DNA from: Nitratireductor sp. B36
GTDB taxonomy: Bacteria > Pseudomonadota > Alphaproteobacteria > Rhizobiales > Rhizobiaceae
DNA length: 64,000 nucleotides
Direction: 5' to 3'
Assembly: GCF_020833685.1 (NCBI RefSeq)
Contig: NZ_JACKZY010000001.1
Location: 942,578 to 1,006,577, forward strand
Position numbers and translations under genes: made by a program. Within the stretch, counting starts at the first letter, position 1. The number at the start of each line of letters is the position of its first letter. This document shows positions 51,870 through 60,809 of this stretch, piece after piece. The notes under the pieces were generated by a model. That model saw only the letters and a program-made list of their open reading frames with translations, did not search any database and was not told the DNA's origin.

Positions 51870-52931
51870 TCACATACCGATAAGCACCGCACTTTCGGGC
51901 GACCACCGCAATATCACGTCCTGGCCTTCAGCCAAGCTTGTGCCGCCATTGTTCTGGACGTGGACCTTGATGATGTCACCACGGTGTTCAACGAAATACG
52001 TGCTGCTGTTGCCCCCGAAAATCCGTTTTGAGACACGCCCCTTCAATCGGTTTTCCTCTCCAAGGGTGGCGTTGTCAGCCTCGCCAATGCTTATGCGCTC
52101 AGGCCGCACGGCACAGCTTGCACTGGTCCCGACCGCGGGCTTTGTTCCTTGATTTGCGACAACCACGGTGCCATCCGGCAAACGTATGCCATTGCCGGTC
52201 GCAACGCCGCGCAGGATGTTGGCGTCGCCGAGGAAGGTCGCAGCGAATTCACTCTCCGGCCTGTCGTATATCTCTTCGGGTGGCCCCTCCTGAACCAGTC
52301 GGCCGTCACGCAAAATGCCAATTCGGTCGCTCATCGTCAGCGCTTCTTCCTGATCGTGCGTGACGAAGATCGTGGTGATCCCGATCTCGCGCTGGATACG
52401 CTTCAACTCGATCTGCATGTCCACGCGCAGCGCCTTGTCGAGCGCCGACAGTGGTTCGTCCAGCAAGAGCACACGGGGCTTGGTCACGATTGCGCGCGCA
52501 AGCGCCACGCGCTGGCGTTGTCCACCCGACAATTGGTGCGGGCGCCGCTCGCCAAGGTGCCCCAGTTGAACGAGGTCAAGAGCGCGCTTCACCTCGACCT
52601 CGATCGCGCCTCTGGTTTCTCCTCGAACGGAAAGGCCGAAGGCCACATTTTCAGCCACGCTCATGTTGGGGAAAAGCGCGTAATTCTGGAACACCATTCC
52701 GATGCGACGCTTTTCCACCGGCACACGCTCGACCCCTTCACCGCCAATGGCGATACGCCCGGCATCGGGAAAGTCGAACCCGGCTATCATGCGCAACAAC
52801 GTGGTCTTGCCTGAGCCAGATGGGCCGAGCAATCCATAAAACCCCTTGTCAGGAAAGGCGATCGACATCTCATCGAGTGCCTTGTGCGAACCGAAGGAAC
52901 GCGAAACCTTGTCAACGACGACCTCGGCCAT
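51870..52931 (-). CDS. Spermidine/putrescine-type ABC transporter ATP-binding protein
   Basis: The 353-residue ATPase has Walker A GPSGSGKTT, the Q-loop in VFQNYALFP, the signature LSGGQRQR, Walker B VLLLDEPLSALD and the switch H in FVTHDQEEA. A TOBE-like domain follows from about residue 275. It powers the transporter formed with the two permeases directly upstream. The gap to the upstream permease gene is three bases. Confidence 0.9.
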   Translation of the reverse strand: MAEVVVDKVSRSFGSHKALDEMSIAFPDKGFYGLLGPSGSGKTTLLRMIAGFDFPDAGRIAIGGEGVERVPVEKRRIGMVFQNYALFPNMSVAENVAFGLSVRGETRGAIEVEVKRALDLVQLGHLGERRPHQLSGGQRQRVALARAIVTKPRVLLLDEPLSALDKALRVDMQIELKRIQREIGITTIFVTHDQEEALTMSDRIGILRDGRLVQEGPPEEIYDRPESEFAATFLGDANILRGVATGNGIRLPDGTVVVANQGTKPAVGTSASCAVRPERISIGEADNATLGEENRLKGRVSKRIFGGNSSTYFVEHRGDIIKVHVQNNGGTSLAEGQDVILRWSPESAVLIGM

Positions 52932-52934
52932 TGC

Positions 52935-53726
52935 TTATTTCTCTCCCCCGAACTTGAAGAAGCGGGCGGTGACGAGCATCAGCCCCATGGATATGCCTAT
53001 GATGATGGTGGATACGGCATTGATCTCGGGCGTGAAGCCCTTGCGGATTGCCGCATAAATCTCCACCGGAAGTGTCGCTTCGCCCGGTGTCGACAGGAAA
53101 TAGGAAACGACGAACTGGTCGAATGAGACCGCGAAAGCGAACAGGCCACCGGCGATCACCCCAGGCATGATCCACGGAAGTGTGACGCGCGTGGTGACCT
53201 GCCACTGGCTGGCGCCCAGCGAACGGGCGGCTTCTTCAAGCTCAGGAGCAAAGGTCTGCAAGCGTGCGGAAACGACCACGATGACATAGGGCAGTGCGAG
53301 AGCAACATGGCCGAGCAGGATGGCGTGAAGACCACGCCCGATGCCGACGCCGAAGAAGAAGATCAACATTGCGGTGCCGGTGATCAGCCATGGAATGGCT
53401 ATGGGTGGGAACAACAGGGCCTGAAGCAGTCTCTTGCCGCGAAACTCATAGCGAAACAGCGCTATCGATGCCGCTGTCCCCAGCACGGTAGCGATTGCCG
53501 TGGTGAAGACCGCGATCTGGAGGGAATTCCAGGTTGCGGCGAGAAGTCGTCCGTTCCGTGAAAGATCGGCATACCAGCCCGTCGTCCACTCGAACGGCAA
53601 TTGGTAGAATGGGGAAGCGTTGAACGACATCAACGCCATGATGCAGATCGGCAGGTAGAGAAAAGAGAGCAGCAGCCCGATCCACACACGACCGAGCGCT
53701 TCGAGCAGACGGGTCGTGAACATCAT
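52935..53726 (-). CDS. ABC transporter permease (PotC-like)
   Basis: A 263-residue inner-membrane protein with about six spans and the cytoplasmic EAA loop LEEAARSLGASQWQVTTRVTLPWIMPGVIAG. This is the PotC-type second permease of polyamine-family importers. It overlaps the upstream permease gene by four bases and lies three bases before the ATPase gene. Confidence 0.88.
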   Translation of the reverse strand: MMFTTRLLEALGRVWIGLLLSFLYLPICIMALMSFNASPFYQLPFEWTTGWYADLSRNGRLLAATWNSLQIAVFTTAIATVLGTAASIALFRYEFRGKRLLQALLFPPIAIPWLITGTAMLIFFFGVGIGRGLHAILLGHVALALPYVIVVVSARLQTFAPELEEAARSLGASQWQVTTRVTLPWIMPGVIAGGLFAFAVSFDQFVVSYFLSTPGEATLPVEIYAAIRKGFTPEINAVSTIIIGISMGLMLVTARFFKFGGEK

Positions 53727-54586
53727 TGCACCCTTCTCAGGATCGGTGCCGACAGGCTGAGAATAACGAGCACCACAGCCAGCAAGATGAAGGAGAGCGC
53801 CGCGCCCAGCGGCCAGTTGAAGACGGCAACAAACTGATCCTCGATCACCGTGCCGTAGAATGTTCCGGTGCGCCCGCCCAGAATGCGCGGCTCCATGAAA
53901 GAGCCAACCACCGGCACGAATATCAGAACGGAACCGGCAAGCAGGCCGGGCATGGCGAGTGGCAGAACGACGCGCCTCAGGGTCTGCAGTCTCGAAGCCC
54001 CCAGTGAGCGGGCCGCCTCGATGAGCGCGTTGTCGATTGCCTGCAGGGTCAGATAGCAGGTAAGGACCATGTAGGGCACGTAGGAATGAACGAGGCCGAT
54101 GATCACCGCCGGATAGGAATACATGAGGTCAATATCGATCCGGAACGGCAATATCGCGTTCAGTGTCGTGTCCAGAAGCCCCCCTTCCCGAAGCACCATG
54201 GCCCAGGAGAATATGCGGACGAGGCCATTTGACCAGAATGGAAGAATGACCAGGAGGAAAATCGCTTCTCGCGCCCTGCCCTTCAGAACCCTCGCCAACA
54301 CATAGGCTGCAGGAAAGCCGATTATCGCGCACCAGAGGGTTACTTCGAGGCCGAGACGGATCGACGCCCAGAGCAACGTGACGTACAACCCGCTGGAAAA
54401 GAACGCCGCGTAGTGCTCCAGGGTTAACGACCAATCCCTGCCAGACATGGGCAGCTCGGTCATGAAGGAGAAAAGCGCCATCGCCGAGAGTGGAAGGAAG
54501 ATGGCCACGACAAGCCAAAGATAGGCGGGCGTGAGCAGCGGTAATGCTGGTCCGATGCCCCCTCTTCCGCGGATCGATGTTGCCAT
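53723..54586 (-). CDS. ABC transporter permease (PotB-like)
   Basis: A 287-residue membrane protein with about six spans, and the EAA loop LIEAARSLGASRLQTLRRVVLPLAMPGLLAGS. It matches the first permease of spermidine/putrescine-type transporters. It is translated after an intercistronic stem-loop downstream of the binding-protein gene and overlaps the second permease by four bases. Confidence 0.88.
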   Translation of the reverse strand: MATSIRGRGGIGPALPLLTPAYLWLVVAIFLPLSAMALFSFMTELPMSGRDWSLTLEHYAAFFSSGLYVTLLWASIRLGLEVTLWCAIIGFPAAYVLARVLKGRAREAIFLLVILPFWSNGLVRIFSWAMVLREGGLLDTTLNAILPFRIDIDLMYSYPAVIIGLVHSYVPYMVLTCYLTLQAIDNALIEAARSLGASRLQTLRRVVLPLAMPGLLAGSVLIFVPVVGSFMEPRILGGRTGTFYGTVIEDQFVAVFNWPLGAALSFILLAVVLVILSLSAPILRRVQ

Positions 54587-54614
54587 GCCTCTCCTCCCGA
54601 TGGTCTCGATGCCG

Positions 54615-54647
54615 CATCCCGCCCCTTTTCCTCATGTGAGCGGGATG
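54615..54647 (-). promoter_or_regulatory. Intercistronic stem-loop between binding-protein and permease genes
   Basis: CATCCCGC (54615-54622) and GCGGGATG (54640-54647) form a perfect 8-bp stem with a 17-base loop in the 77-base gap. No T tract follows on the minus strand. Such hairpins often protect the upstream binding-protein message and lower permease expression. Confidence 0.5.
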
Positions 54648-54663
54648 GGGCCGCTTTTTCTGA

Positions 54664-55719
54664 CTATTGTGCGCCGACCTTGAGTTCCTGCCAGATGGCC
54701 AGATATTCTTTTCTCTGTTCGTCGGTGATGGGAGCCTGAAACTGGATGCGATCCGCCACTTTGGGGTCGCCCATCACAGCCCTGTTGAATGCATCTTCGG
54801 GAAGAGCAGCGACAGCCTTTTCATTGGCGGAAACCGGCGCGCCGACTTTCGTGACCCATTCGACGTAGAACTCCGGGTCGATCATGTAATTAATAAAGGC
54901 TTCGGCACCCTCGACATTGTCGGAGCCGACAGGAATGGAGAAGGCGTCGAGCCAGGCCACGGCTCCCTCCTCCGGGATTACCAGACTGACCGGCAGGTTG
55001 AACTGGGTTTTGGCACGATCAGCCGAGCCGGACCAGTATGTTCCTATATCGATCTGGTTCGAAGCGACCATCTGATTCCAGTCGTTCTCCGAACTCCAGA
55101 AGGTGCGGATTTGCGGCATGAGTGAAGTGAGCTTCTCCTTCACCGCATCCATATCCTTGATGTCATTGATGTTCTGCCCCGAGGCGATCGCTCCGAACTG
55201 GATAGCCTCGACGGCGTCATCGCGAATGACGACCCTGCCCTTGTGCGCCTCATCCCACATGACCGAGATGCTGGTGGGGGACGTCTCGAACGATTTGTCG
55301 TTGACGGCGATCGCGGTCAGTCCCCAAACCCACGGCACACCATAAACCTTGCCGTCCTGGTTCAGCATGGGAGAGTTGGCCTTTTCGCCGGAAATGTCCG
55401 CGTAATTCGGGATTTTTGCGGTGTCGATCGGCTGGATGAGAGATTCCGCCAGTGCCTGACCGGTGAACGCCGCATTGATCATGACAACATCGTAAAGGCC
55501 GGGATTCGTCCTCAACTTGGTCAGCATTTCCTGTTCGGAATTGAAGAAGTCGTTGACCACCTTGTGGCCCGTCGCCTTCTCAAAGGCTTCCACAGCCCAC
55601 GGCTCGTCAGCGCCATACCCTTTCCAGTTGAGCACGTGCAGCTCGGCGGCATGGACGGAGACTGTACACACGGACAGCAGCACCGCTTGTGCTGCCAGTT
55701 TCCCAAGCAAATTGGTCAT
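54664..55719 (-). CDS. Periplasmic substrate-binding protein (PotD-like)
   Basis: The 351-residue protein starts MTNLLGKLAAQAVLLSVCTVSVHAAE, a Sec signal peptide. The mature part begins LHVLNWKGYGADEPWAVEAFEKATGHKVV, the typical opening of spermidine/putrescine-type binding proteins (SBP_bac family). The ligand is not evident. The ATG at 55719 is preceded by GAGAGGAAC. It is the binding protein of the ABC system encoded downstream. Confidence 0.88.
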   Translation of the reverse strand: MTNLLGKLAAQAVLLSVCTVSVHAAELHVLNWKGYGADEPWAVEAFEKATGHKVVNDFFNSEQEMLTKLRTNPGLYDVVMINAAFTGQALAESLIQPIDTAKIPNYADISGEKANSPMLNQDGKVYGVPWVWGLTAIAVNDKSFETSPTSISVMWDEAHKGRVVIRDDAVEAIQFGAIASGQNINDIKDMDAVKEKLTSLMPQIRTFWSSENDWNQMVASNQIDIGTYWSGSADRAKTQFNLPVSLVIPEEGAVAWLDAFSIPVGSDNVEGAEAFINYMIDPEFYVEWVTKVGAPVSANEKAVAALPEDAFNRAVMGDPKVADRIQFQAPITDEQRKEYLAIWQELKVGAQ

Positions 55720-55750
55720 CGGTTGTTCCTCTCTTTTTGTGCCATCGTTG

Positions 55751-56716
55751 TTATTGTTTCCTGCGCATATCATCGGTCGGTTCGCCGCAGGTTCTTTCAG
55801 TCAGGAAAGCCCGTATCTCAGTGTCGTTCGGCGCAGCGCAACCACCATGCCGGCTGACAGAGATTGCCGCCGCGGCGTTGGCATAGCGCGCAGCCGCGAA
55901 AGCCTCTTCGCCCCGCGCGAGTGCTGCGATGAAGGCGCCGATATGCGTGTCGCCCGCGCCATTCGTGTCCAAAGCAGGCACTGAAAACCCGTCGACGGCG
56001 CCATCGCTTCCACCACCCAAAAGCAGATATGCGCCAAGTGCACCGGAGCGGATGACCACACCATTTGCACGAGGGCAATGGTCGGACATGAGAAGGGCAG
56101 CATTGATGGCAGGATCGGCCGCACCGGCAAGTGAACGTGCTTCCGCGACATTGCAGCTCAACCATGTCGTACGGGCCAGAACGCGGGCACGAATGGAAGA
56201 AGGTATCTCGGCCACAACCGGCGTCGGGTCGAAAATGACCGGTGTGCCTGACGGCAAGGCCTCAAGCCAATCGGCCAGCGCATCACGGCTGCCGGGATAA
56301 GAGAGTGTATAGCCCGATATGAAAACCCAATCGGTTTCCTGCACGGTTATCGGAGCCAGGTCAGCGATCGTCAACGCGGCTTCTGCACCGGGCCAGGAGA
56401 CAAAGGTTCGTTCGGCATCTGCGGTGACCAACACCACACAATTCCCGCTGTCGAGCTCGGGTGCGCGCGGGGTCAATGTTTCCACCCCTTCGGCCGCGAA
56501 CGCTGCGCGCAGAAAATCTCCTTCCGGCCCTGTGCCATGGCGACCGGCAAACGCAACCGGCATGCCGGCCCGTCTGGCTGCGACCATCACGTTGAAACCG
56601 CCACCGGCGATGCGGTTGTAGCTCGATGCGGTCTTTTCGCCGCCAGGCTTCGGCAAGGCGTCTATCCGGTAGACGTAATCAACAACGGCGCTGCCGGCAT
56701 GGATGAGACGTGTCAT
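55751..56716 (-). CDS. PfkB family carbohydrate kinase
   Basis: The 321-residue protein is a ribokinase-type kinase: GGGFNVMVAARRAG near residue 38, IFDPTPV in the middle, and the C-terminal DTNGAGDTHIGAFIAAL with the catalytic Asp and anion hole. It would phosphorylate a sugar or nucleoside with ATP. The ATG at 56716 follows GAGGAGGCGG and overlaps the stop of the ADP-ribosylglycohydrolase-family gene (ATGA). Position suggests that it phosphorylates the sugar released by that enzyme. Confidence 0.88.
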   Translation of the reverse strand: MTRLIHAGSAVVDYVYRIDALPKPGGEKTASSYNRIAGGGFNVMVAARRAGMPVAFAGRHGTGPEGDFLRAAFAAEGVETLTPRAPELDSGNCVVLVTADAERTFVSWPGAEAALTIADLAPITVQETDWVFISGYTLSYPGSRDALADWLEALPSGTPVIFDPTPVVAEIPSSIRARVLARTTWLSCNVAEARSLAGAADPAINAALLMSDHCPRANGVVIRSGALGAYLLLGGGSDGAVDGFSVPALDTNGAGDTHIGAFIAALARGEEAFAAARYANAAAAISVSRHGGCAAPNDTEIRAFLTERTCGEPTDDMRRKQ

Positions 56717-57744
56717 GCCGCCTCCTCGTCCCCGACACGACGGAAGCGCTCTGCAACGAGCTTCGCAGCCAATGTTTCGACAATCCTCATGTCGAGCCCG
56801 TTCAACTCCGCTATGCGGTTCTGCGGCAGGCTGTTCATGCCCGCACAGGCGCCCGCCATGCCTGCAGCAATCGCTCCGATCGTGTCGGTGTCGCCACCGA
56901 GATTGGCGCTGATGACCGCAGCACGCCACGGATCCCCTTGTGCCACTTCGAGGACAGCGAAAGCCGCAGGCACAGACTGCTGGCTTGCAACGCCCGTGCC
57001 CACGAGCTCTGAAATCAATCCGATTGCGCGTTCAGCAGGCTCGCCGCGTACGAGGTCTGTCGCCCAACGAATGCGCGCTGAAATATCGGGGCCGGCCACC
57101 CAGTGCCCGTGGCCTGCACCCAGCCTCGCGGCGTCTACGGCGTGCTTGGCCGCATGCCGCCAGTCGCTGCCAGAAACACCATGGCTCACGGCAGCCGCCA
57201 CTGCCGCCGCTGAAGCAATCGCCATGGATGTGTTGTGGGTGGCGCGGCAGGTTTCGGCCACCTTGGCCGCGAGCGCAGCCGGTGCGCTGGACGGCATCAT
57301 GATCCCGACCGGGGCGATGCGCATGGCGGCACCGTTGGTGTCGCCGTCGCGCCCCGCCTCTTCAGGTGGCGTACCACTGTTGATGGCATCAATGGCGCGT
57401 TTGGTAGATGGGCCCAGCAAATCGTAGCTGCCGCGCGCCTTGACGTCACGCTCCCACTCGACAAGCGCATTCACCCAGCGGTGATGATCAAACGCATCGT
57501 CGGTTTCAAGCAGGACCTGCCCCAACAACAGCGCCTGTTCCGTATCGTCGGTGATGGTGCCGGCGGGAAGCCCTTTCGACACCGGATGGTCGGGAACAGG
57601 TAGAACGAAATTTTCCACGAACCCGTAAGTCTCACGGATTTGGGCTGGCGAAAGCAACTGCGTTGGCATGCCAAGCGCGTCGCCCAACGCCCCACCGATC
57701 AACGCGGCCTTTGCCCGATCTTCAGCAACTGACCTGTCCGACAT
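56713..57744 (-). CDS. ADP-ribosylglycohydrolase family protein
   Basis: The 343-residue protein has the all-helical ARH pattern with both metal-binding sites: TITDDTEQALLLG near residue 63 and GGDTDTIGAIAAGMAGA near residue 283. The N-terminal AALIGGALGDALGMP is also typical. Family members cut N- or O-glycosidic bonds of ADP-ribose conjugates and related ribosides. In an operon with a PfkB kinase, a small-molecule importer and a GntR regulator, a catabolic role on an imported riboside is more likely than protein de-ADP-ribosylation; that is inference. It starts three bases after the regulator stop. Confidence 0.88.
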   Translation of the reverse strand: MSDRSVAEDRAKAALIGGALGDALGMPTQLLSPAQIRETYGFVENFVLPVPDHPVSKGLPAGTITDDTEQALLLGQVLLETDDAFDHHRWVNALVEWERDVKARGSYDLLGPSTKRAIDAINSGTPPEEAGRDGDTNGAAMRIAPVGIMMPSSAPAALAAKVAETCRATHNTSMAIASAAAVAAAVSHGVSGSDWRHAAKHAVDAARLGAGHGHWVAGPDISARIRWATDLVRGEPAERAIGLISELVGTGVASQQSVPAAFAVLEVAQGDPWRAAVISANLGGDTDTIGAIAAGMAGACAGMNSLPQNRIAELNGLDMRIVETLAAKLVAERFRRVGDEEAA

Positions 57745-57747
57745 TCC

Positions 57748-58473
57748 TCAAAACTCCAGGTGCAGTGCAAAGTGCTTGGGGTTGAGCAAGCTGGTGACAT
57801 ACTCGATGGGATAGCCGTTCGGCCTGCGTGTCAGCCGGCGTGTGCGCAGAAAAGGCGTTCCCGTTTCGCATCCCAGAATGGCCGCATCCTCGGGCGACAA
57901 CATTTCGATATCGGCCCACTCTTCTCCGTGATCCGGAACAAGGCCGGCTCCCCGCAATGTCTGGTGCAAAGACCCCTCCCGCAGCCCTTTGAGCGGCACC
58001 TCTTCGAGCTCGGGCGACAGGGGCAGGCGCGAACGCTCGATGGAGATCGCATAGCCGGTGCCCGCATTGCTGCGTGCGCGATCGACAGCGATGAAGGCCG
58101 GCTTTTCGATGCCGAGCATCTCGGCCAGTTCCGGATCCTCAATCACTTCCAGACGCAGCGTGCGGGTCTGGACATTGGCGCCCGCGTCAGCAAGCGCCTT
58201 CGACCAGCCGATCGCGTCATCAACCATTTTTCCGTCGAAGGTGACAAAGGAGCCGATCCCGACCTTCGTCGTGATCAGCCCCCTGGCCGAAAGTTCTTCC
58301 AGGCCGCGCCGAACCGTATTGCGACTGACGGCGAAGCGCTGCACCAACTCGTTCTCACTTTGCAGCCGCTCGCCAAACCCCAGGGCACCTGAACGAATTT
58401 CCCGTTCCAGAACGGTGGCAATCCGCTCGGGCTTCGCCATTCCCGGTGACAACGTATTCGCGCGTCGAGACAT
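57748..58473 (-). CDS. GntR family regulator (HutC/UTRA type)
   Basis: A 241-residue repressor-type protein. The N-terminal winged helix (about 12-78) reads LQSENELVQRFAVSRNTVRRGLEELSARGLITTKVGIGSFV; the C-terminal part is a UTRA ligand domain (AIGWSKALADAGANVQTRTL, AFIAVDRARSNAGTGYAISIERSRLP, FLRTRRLTRRPNGYPIEYVTSLLNP). It heads the operon and probably represses it until a ligand, perhaps the imported riboside or a phosphorylated product, binds. Confidence 0.9.
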   Translation of the reverse strand: MSRRANTLSPGMAKPERIATVLEREIRSGALGFGERLQSENELVQRFAVSRNTVRRGLEELSARGLITTKVGIGSFVTFDGKMVDDAIGWSKALADAGANVQTRTLRLEVIEDPELAEMLGIEKPAFIAVDRARSNAGTGYAISIERSRLPLSPELEEVPLKGLREGSLHQTLRGAGLVPDHGEEWADIEMLSPEDAAILGCETGTPFLRTRRLTRRPNGYPIEYVTSLLNPKHFALHLEF

Positions 58474-58501
58474 ATAAACCTGTCCAGTGAACCTGTATAA
58501 T

Positions 58502-58516
58502 CCTGTACTTTACAAG
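58502..58516. promoter_or_regulatory. Candidate GntR operator upstream of its own gene
   Basis: CCTGTACTTTACAAG contains TGTA and TACA as inverted arms around a three-base centre, with one mismatch in the outer pairs. It stands about 30 bases upstream of the GntR start, near a further CCTGTATAAT stretch. This fits autoregulation but is unproven. Confidence 0.35.
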
Positions 58517-58691
58517 TCGGCAGGTGTCAACGCGTTCGGCTCCTGCCCTGTGCGCAAAGAGAATACCTGCGGCAGCGCACGATCAGGCGGACATCATGAA
58601 TGTCGACAATGAAACCACCACCATGCCTGCTGAACTCTTGATCCCTTCGTGAAGGTCGCCGACAGCGACCAGGGATGGGAATTATAGCGCT

Positions 58692-59276
58692 TCACCGGTG
58701 AGGGTGATCGCTCTCCAATGCCCTGTCGAGCAGGGACTGCGCATAATCCCGGTCCGGCGCGGTGGTCGTGAACAGAATTCGGTACATGATCGGCGCGATA
58801 ACCCGGTCGAGGAGTTTATCGACATCGATCGGGCGGTCTTCTCCCTCTGCTGCACGGTCCAGAATCATTTCCAGTTGCTGGCGCGTGTAGGCGGAGCATT
58901 GACCCGCATTCTCGGAACGCTCGCCACCAAGAACCTCACGCAGCATTTCCCGTCCCGGTTCGGAGGACATTTCCTCGACAAATTGCTGCAGCCAGATCGC
59001 GAGATCATTCCGCCAGTCGCCTGTTTCTTCCGGTGGGGCATCGGGCCGCAGGTTCCGGGCCGCCACCTCGGAAAGAAGCTCCTGGAGAGAACCCCACCGC
59101 CGGTAGATGGTCGACGGTGTGACGCCAGCCCGCACGGCGATCGCAGGAACGGTCAGTCCAGACGCGTCGCCCTCCTGTTTAAGCTCTTCAACAGCTTTGA
59201 AAACGGCAGCCTGCACCCGGGCAGAACGCCCTCCCGGCCTTGGAACCACGTCAAGTGCACGATCTGAATTCTTCAT
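58692..59276 (-). CDS. TetR family regulator
   Basis: A protein of about 194 residues with the N-terminal helix-turn-helix LTVPAIAVRAGVTPSTIYRRWGSLQELLSEVAARNL and a helical TetR_C-like remainder. I set the start at 59276 (MKNSD); the frame extends to 59321. It is divergent from the MFS gene, with two similar A/T-rich operator-like sites between them, so it most likely represses the MFS-amidase operon. Confidence 0.85.
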   Translation of the reverse strand: MKNSDRALDVVPRPGGRSARVQAAVFKAVEELKQEGDASGLTVPAIAVRAGVTPSTIYRRWGSLQELLSEVAARNLRPDAPPEETGDWRNDLAIWLQQFVEEMSSEPGREMLREVLGGERSENAGQCSAYTRQQLEMILDRAAEGEDRPIDVDKLLDRVIAPIMYRILFTTTAPDRDYAQSLLDRALESDHPHR

Positions 59277-59335
59277 CTTTTCAACCACTTCCCCCCAGGG
59301 TGACCATACAACCGGCGGCAAAAAAAATCACTAAC

Positions 59336-59348
59336 GCAAAATATTTGC
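59336..59348. promoter_or_regulatory. Candidate TetR operator, site 1
   Basis: GCAAA-ATA-TTTGC is a perfect inverted repeat with a three-base centre, preceded by AAC. It lies in the TetR-MFS gap. Confidence 0.45.
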
Positions 59349-59373
59349 ATTAAGGAGCCTTTCGCATTATAAC

Positions 59374-59386
59374 GCAAAAAATTCGC
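59374..59386. promoter_or_regulatory. Candidate TetR operator, site 2
   Basis: GCAAA-AAA-TTCGC repeats the pattern of site 1 with one arm mismatch, again preceded by AAC. It is 38 bases from site 1 and close before the MFS start. Confidence 0.4.
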
Positions 59387-59406
59387 TTTTAGCAAAGGAC
59401 CAGACC

Positions 59407-60618
59407 ATGACCTCGCGAACGATGGGGGCGACGGCCTGCCCCACAACCCAAACTGGCCTCAGTCTGCACGCCTTGTCTCTTATTGCGTTCCTTGCTGCGT
59501 CCAGCGTTCCGGCACCGCTTTATCCGCTTTATCAGGCAAAATGGGGCTTTTCCGCTTTCACCATTTCGCTGGTTTTTGCTGTCTATGCGCTGGCTTTGCT
59601 TTTCGGCCTGCTGTTTTTCGGAACAATGTCGAACCGTTTCGGCAGGCGCCCCGTCATTCTCGTATCGCTGGCAATACAACTCGTCGCGATGGGGCTGTTT
59701 CTCATGGCCCAGGACAGCGCCTGGCTGATTGTCGCGCGCACGATCCAGGGGTTTGCCACCGGCCTCGCGACGACAGCTCTTGCCGCAGCATTGCTGGACA
59801 TCGATCAAAAAGCGGGTGCAACCATCAACAGCATCGCCCCCATGATCGGGATGGGGGTCGGCGCACTTGGCTCGGGCCTGCTTGCACAGCTCGCTCCCGC
59901 ACCCCTCCATTTCGTCTATTTTCTTCTGGTAGCGATTTTTATCGTTCAGGTTCTGCGCACCTTTGCAAGCACGGAAACCGCGACCGGCCTTGCAACCGAG
60001 CCCTGGCGCCCTCGCTTGCGCATCGAAATTCCCCGGCAGGCACGCCTGGCTTTTCTGCGGGTTGCGCCGATCAACATCGCGGTCTGGGCGCTTGGCGGGT
60101 TCTTTCTCTCTCTGATGCCTTCCCTGATTGGCGAGATCGCCCCGGGGCAGACGCAGGTGCTGGGAGGTGGAGCCGTGGGCGCATTGACACTTGCCGGAGC
60201 CGTCGCTGTTTTAACCTTCCGCAACCTACCCATCCGCTCTGCCCTGCTTTTCGGCAGCCTCGCCATGATTGTTGGTCCCGCCGTCATTCTTGGAGGCTTC
60301 AGTCATTCCAGCACGATGGCTCTCATGTCAGGAGCCGTCATTTCGGGGCTTGGATTCGGGGCGGGCTTTCTGGGCGCTATGCGCAGCCTCGCCGCTCTTG
60401 CCACAGCACAGCAGCGCGCCGGCCTGCTCTCGGCATTCTACACCGAGAGCTATCTCTCGAATGCCCTTCCAGCCCTGGTGGCCGGGGTTGCGGCACAGCG
60501 CATCGGACTGGTTCCGACTGCCACGATCTTTGGCGCGGTCATCATTGCGCTCGCCACGCTCTCCCTGATCCTGACCTATTTCGCAACAGTTCCGACCTCG
60601 ATGGACAAGAAGCCATGA
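59407..60618 (+). CDS. MFS transporter
   Basis: The 403-residue protein has about twelve membrane spans and the MFS loop FGTMSNRFGRRPVILVSL between spans two and three. It resembles sugar/drug MFS exporters of the YdhP/AraJ-like branch, but direction and substrate are not certain. The stop overlaps the start of the small AtzG-like gene (ATGA). It is the first gene of a rightward operon divergent from tetR. Confidence 0.87.
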   Translation: MTSRTMGATACPTTQTGLSLHALSLIAFLAASSVPAPLYPLYQAKWGFSAFTISLVFAVYALALLFGLLFFGTMSNRFGRRPVILVSLAIQLVAMGLFLMAQDSAWLIVARTIQGFATGLATTALAAALLDIDQKAGATINSIAPMIGMGVGALGSGLLAQLAPAPLHFVYFLLVAIFIVQVLRTFASTETATGLATEPWRPRLRIEIPRQARLAFLRVAPINIAVWALGGFFLSLMPSLIGEIAPGQTQVLGGGAVGALTLAGAVAVLTFRNLPIRSALLFGSLAMIVGPAVILGGFSHSSTMALMSGAVISGLGFGAGFLGAMRSLAALATAQQRAGLLSAFYTESYLSNALPALVAGVAAQRIGLVPTATIFGAVIIALATLSLILTYFATVPTSMDKKP

Positions 60619-60809
60619 CCATCCCCGCCTACACTGCTGAAATGATTGCCGATCTGGCCAATCGTCACGAACTGCCCTTGCCCCAGGAGCGGCGCGCCGC
60701 GGTGGCTGCAACATTGACACATGTGCGCAGCTTCATTGGCACACTTCAGTCCGCCCGACAGGATGCCAAAGGCGCCATCACGGAGAAAGACTTTCATGGA
60801 ACCGTTTGA
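60615..60809 (+). CDS. AtzG-like small subunit (DUF4089 type)
   Basis: A 64-residue protein of one or two helices: MTIPAYTAEMIADLANRHELPLPQE, then VAATLTHVRSFIGTLQS. The length, the pattern 'residues-LPLP-x-RR-x-VAA-x-L' and the location directly before an amidase match AtzG, a GatC-like partner that stabilises AtzE-type amidases. It overlaps the MFS stop by four bases and the amidase start by 14. Confidence 0.72.
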   Translation: MTIPAYTAEMIADLANRHELPLPQERRAAVAATLTHVRSFIGTLQSARQDAKGAITEKDFHGTV

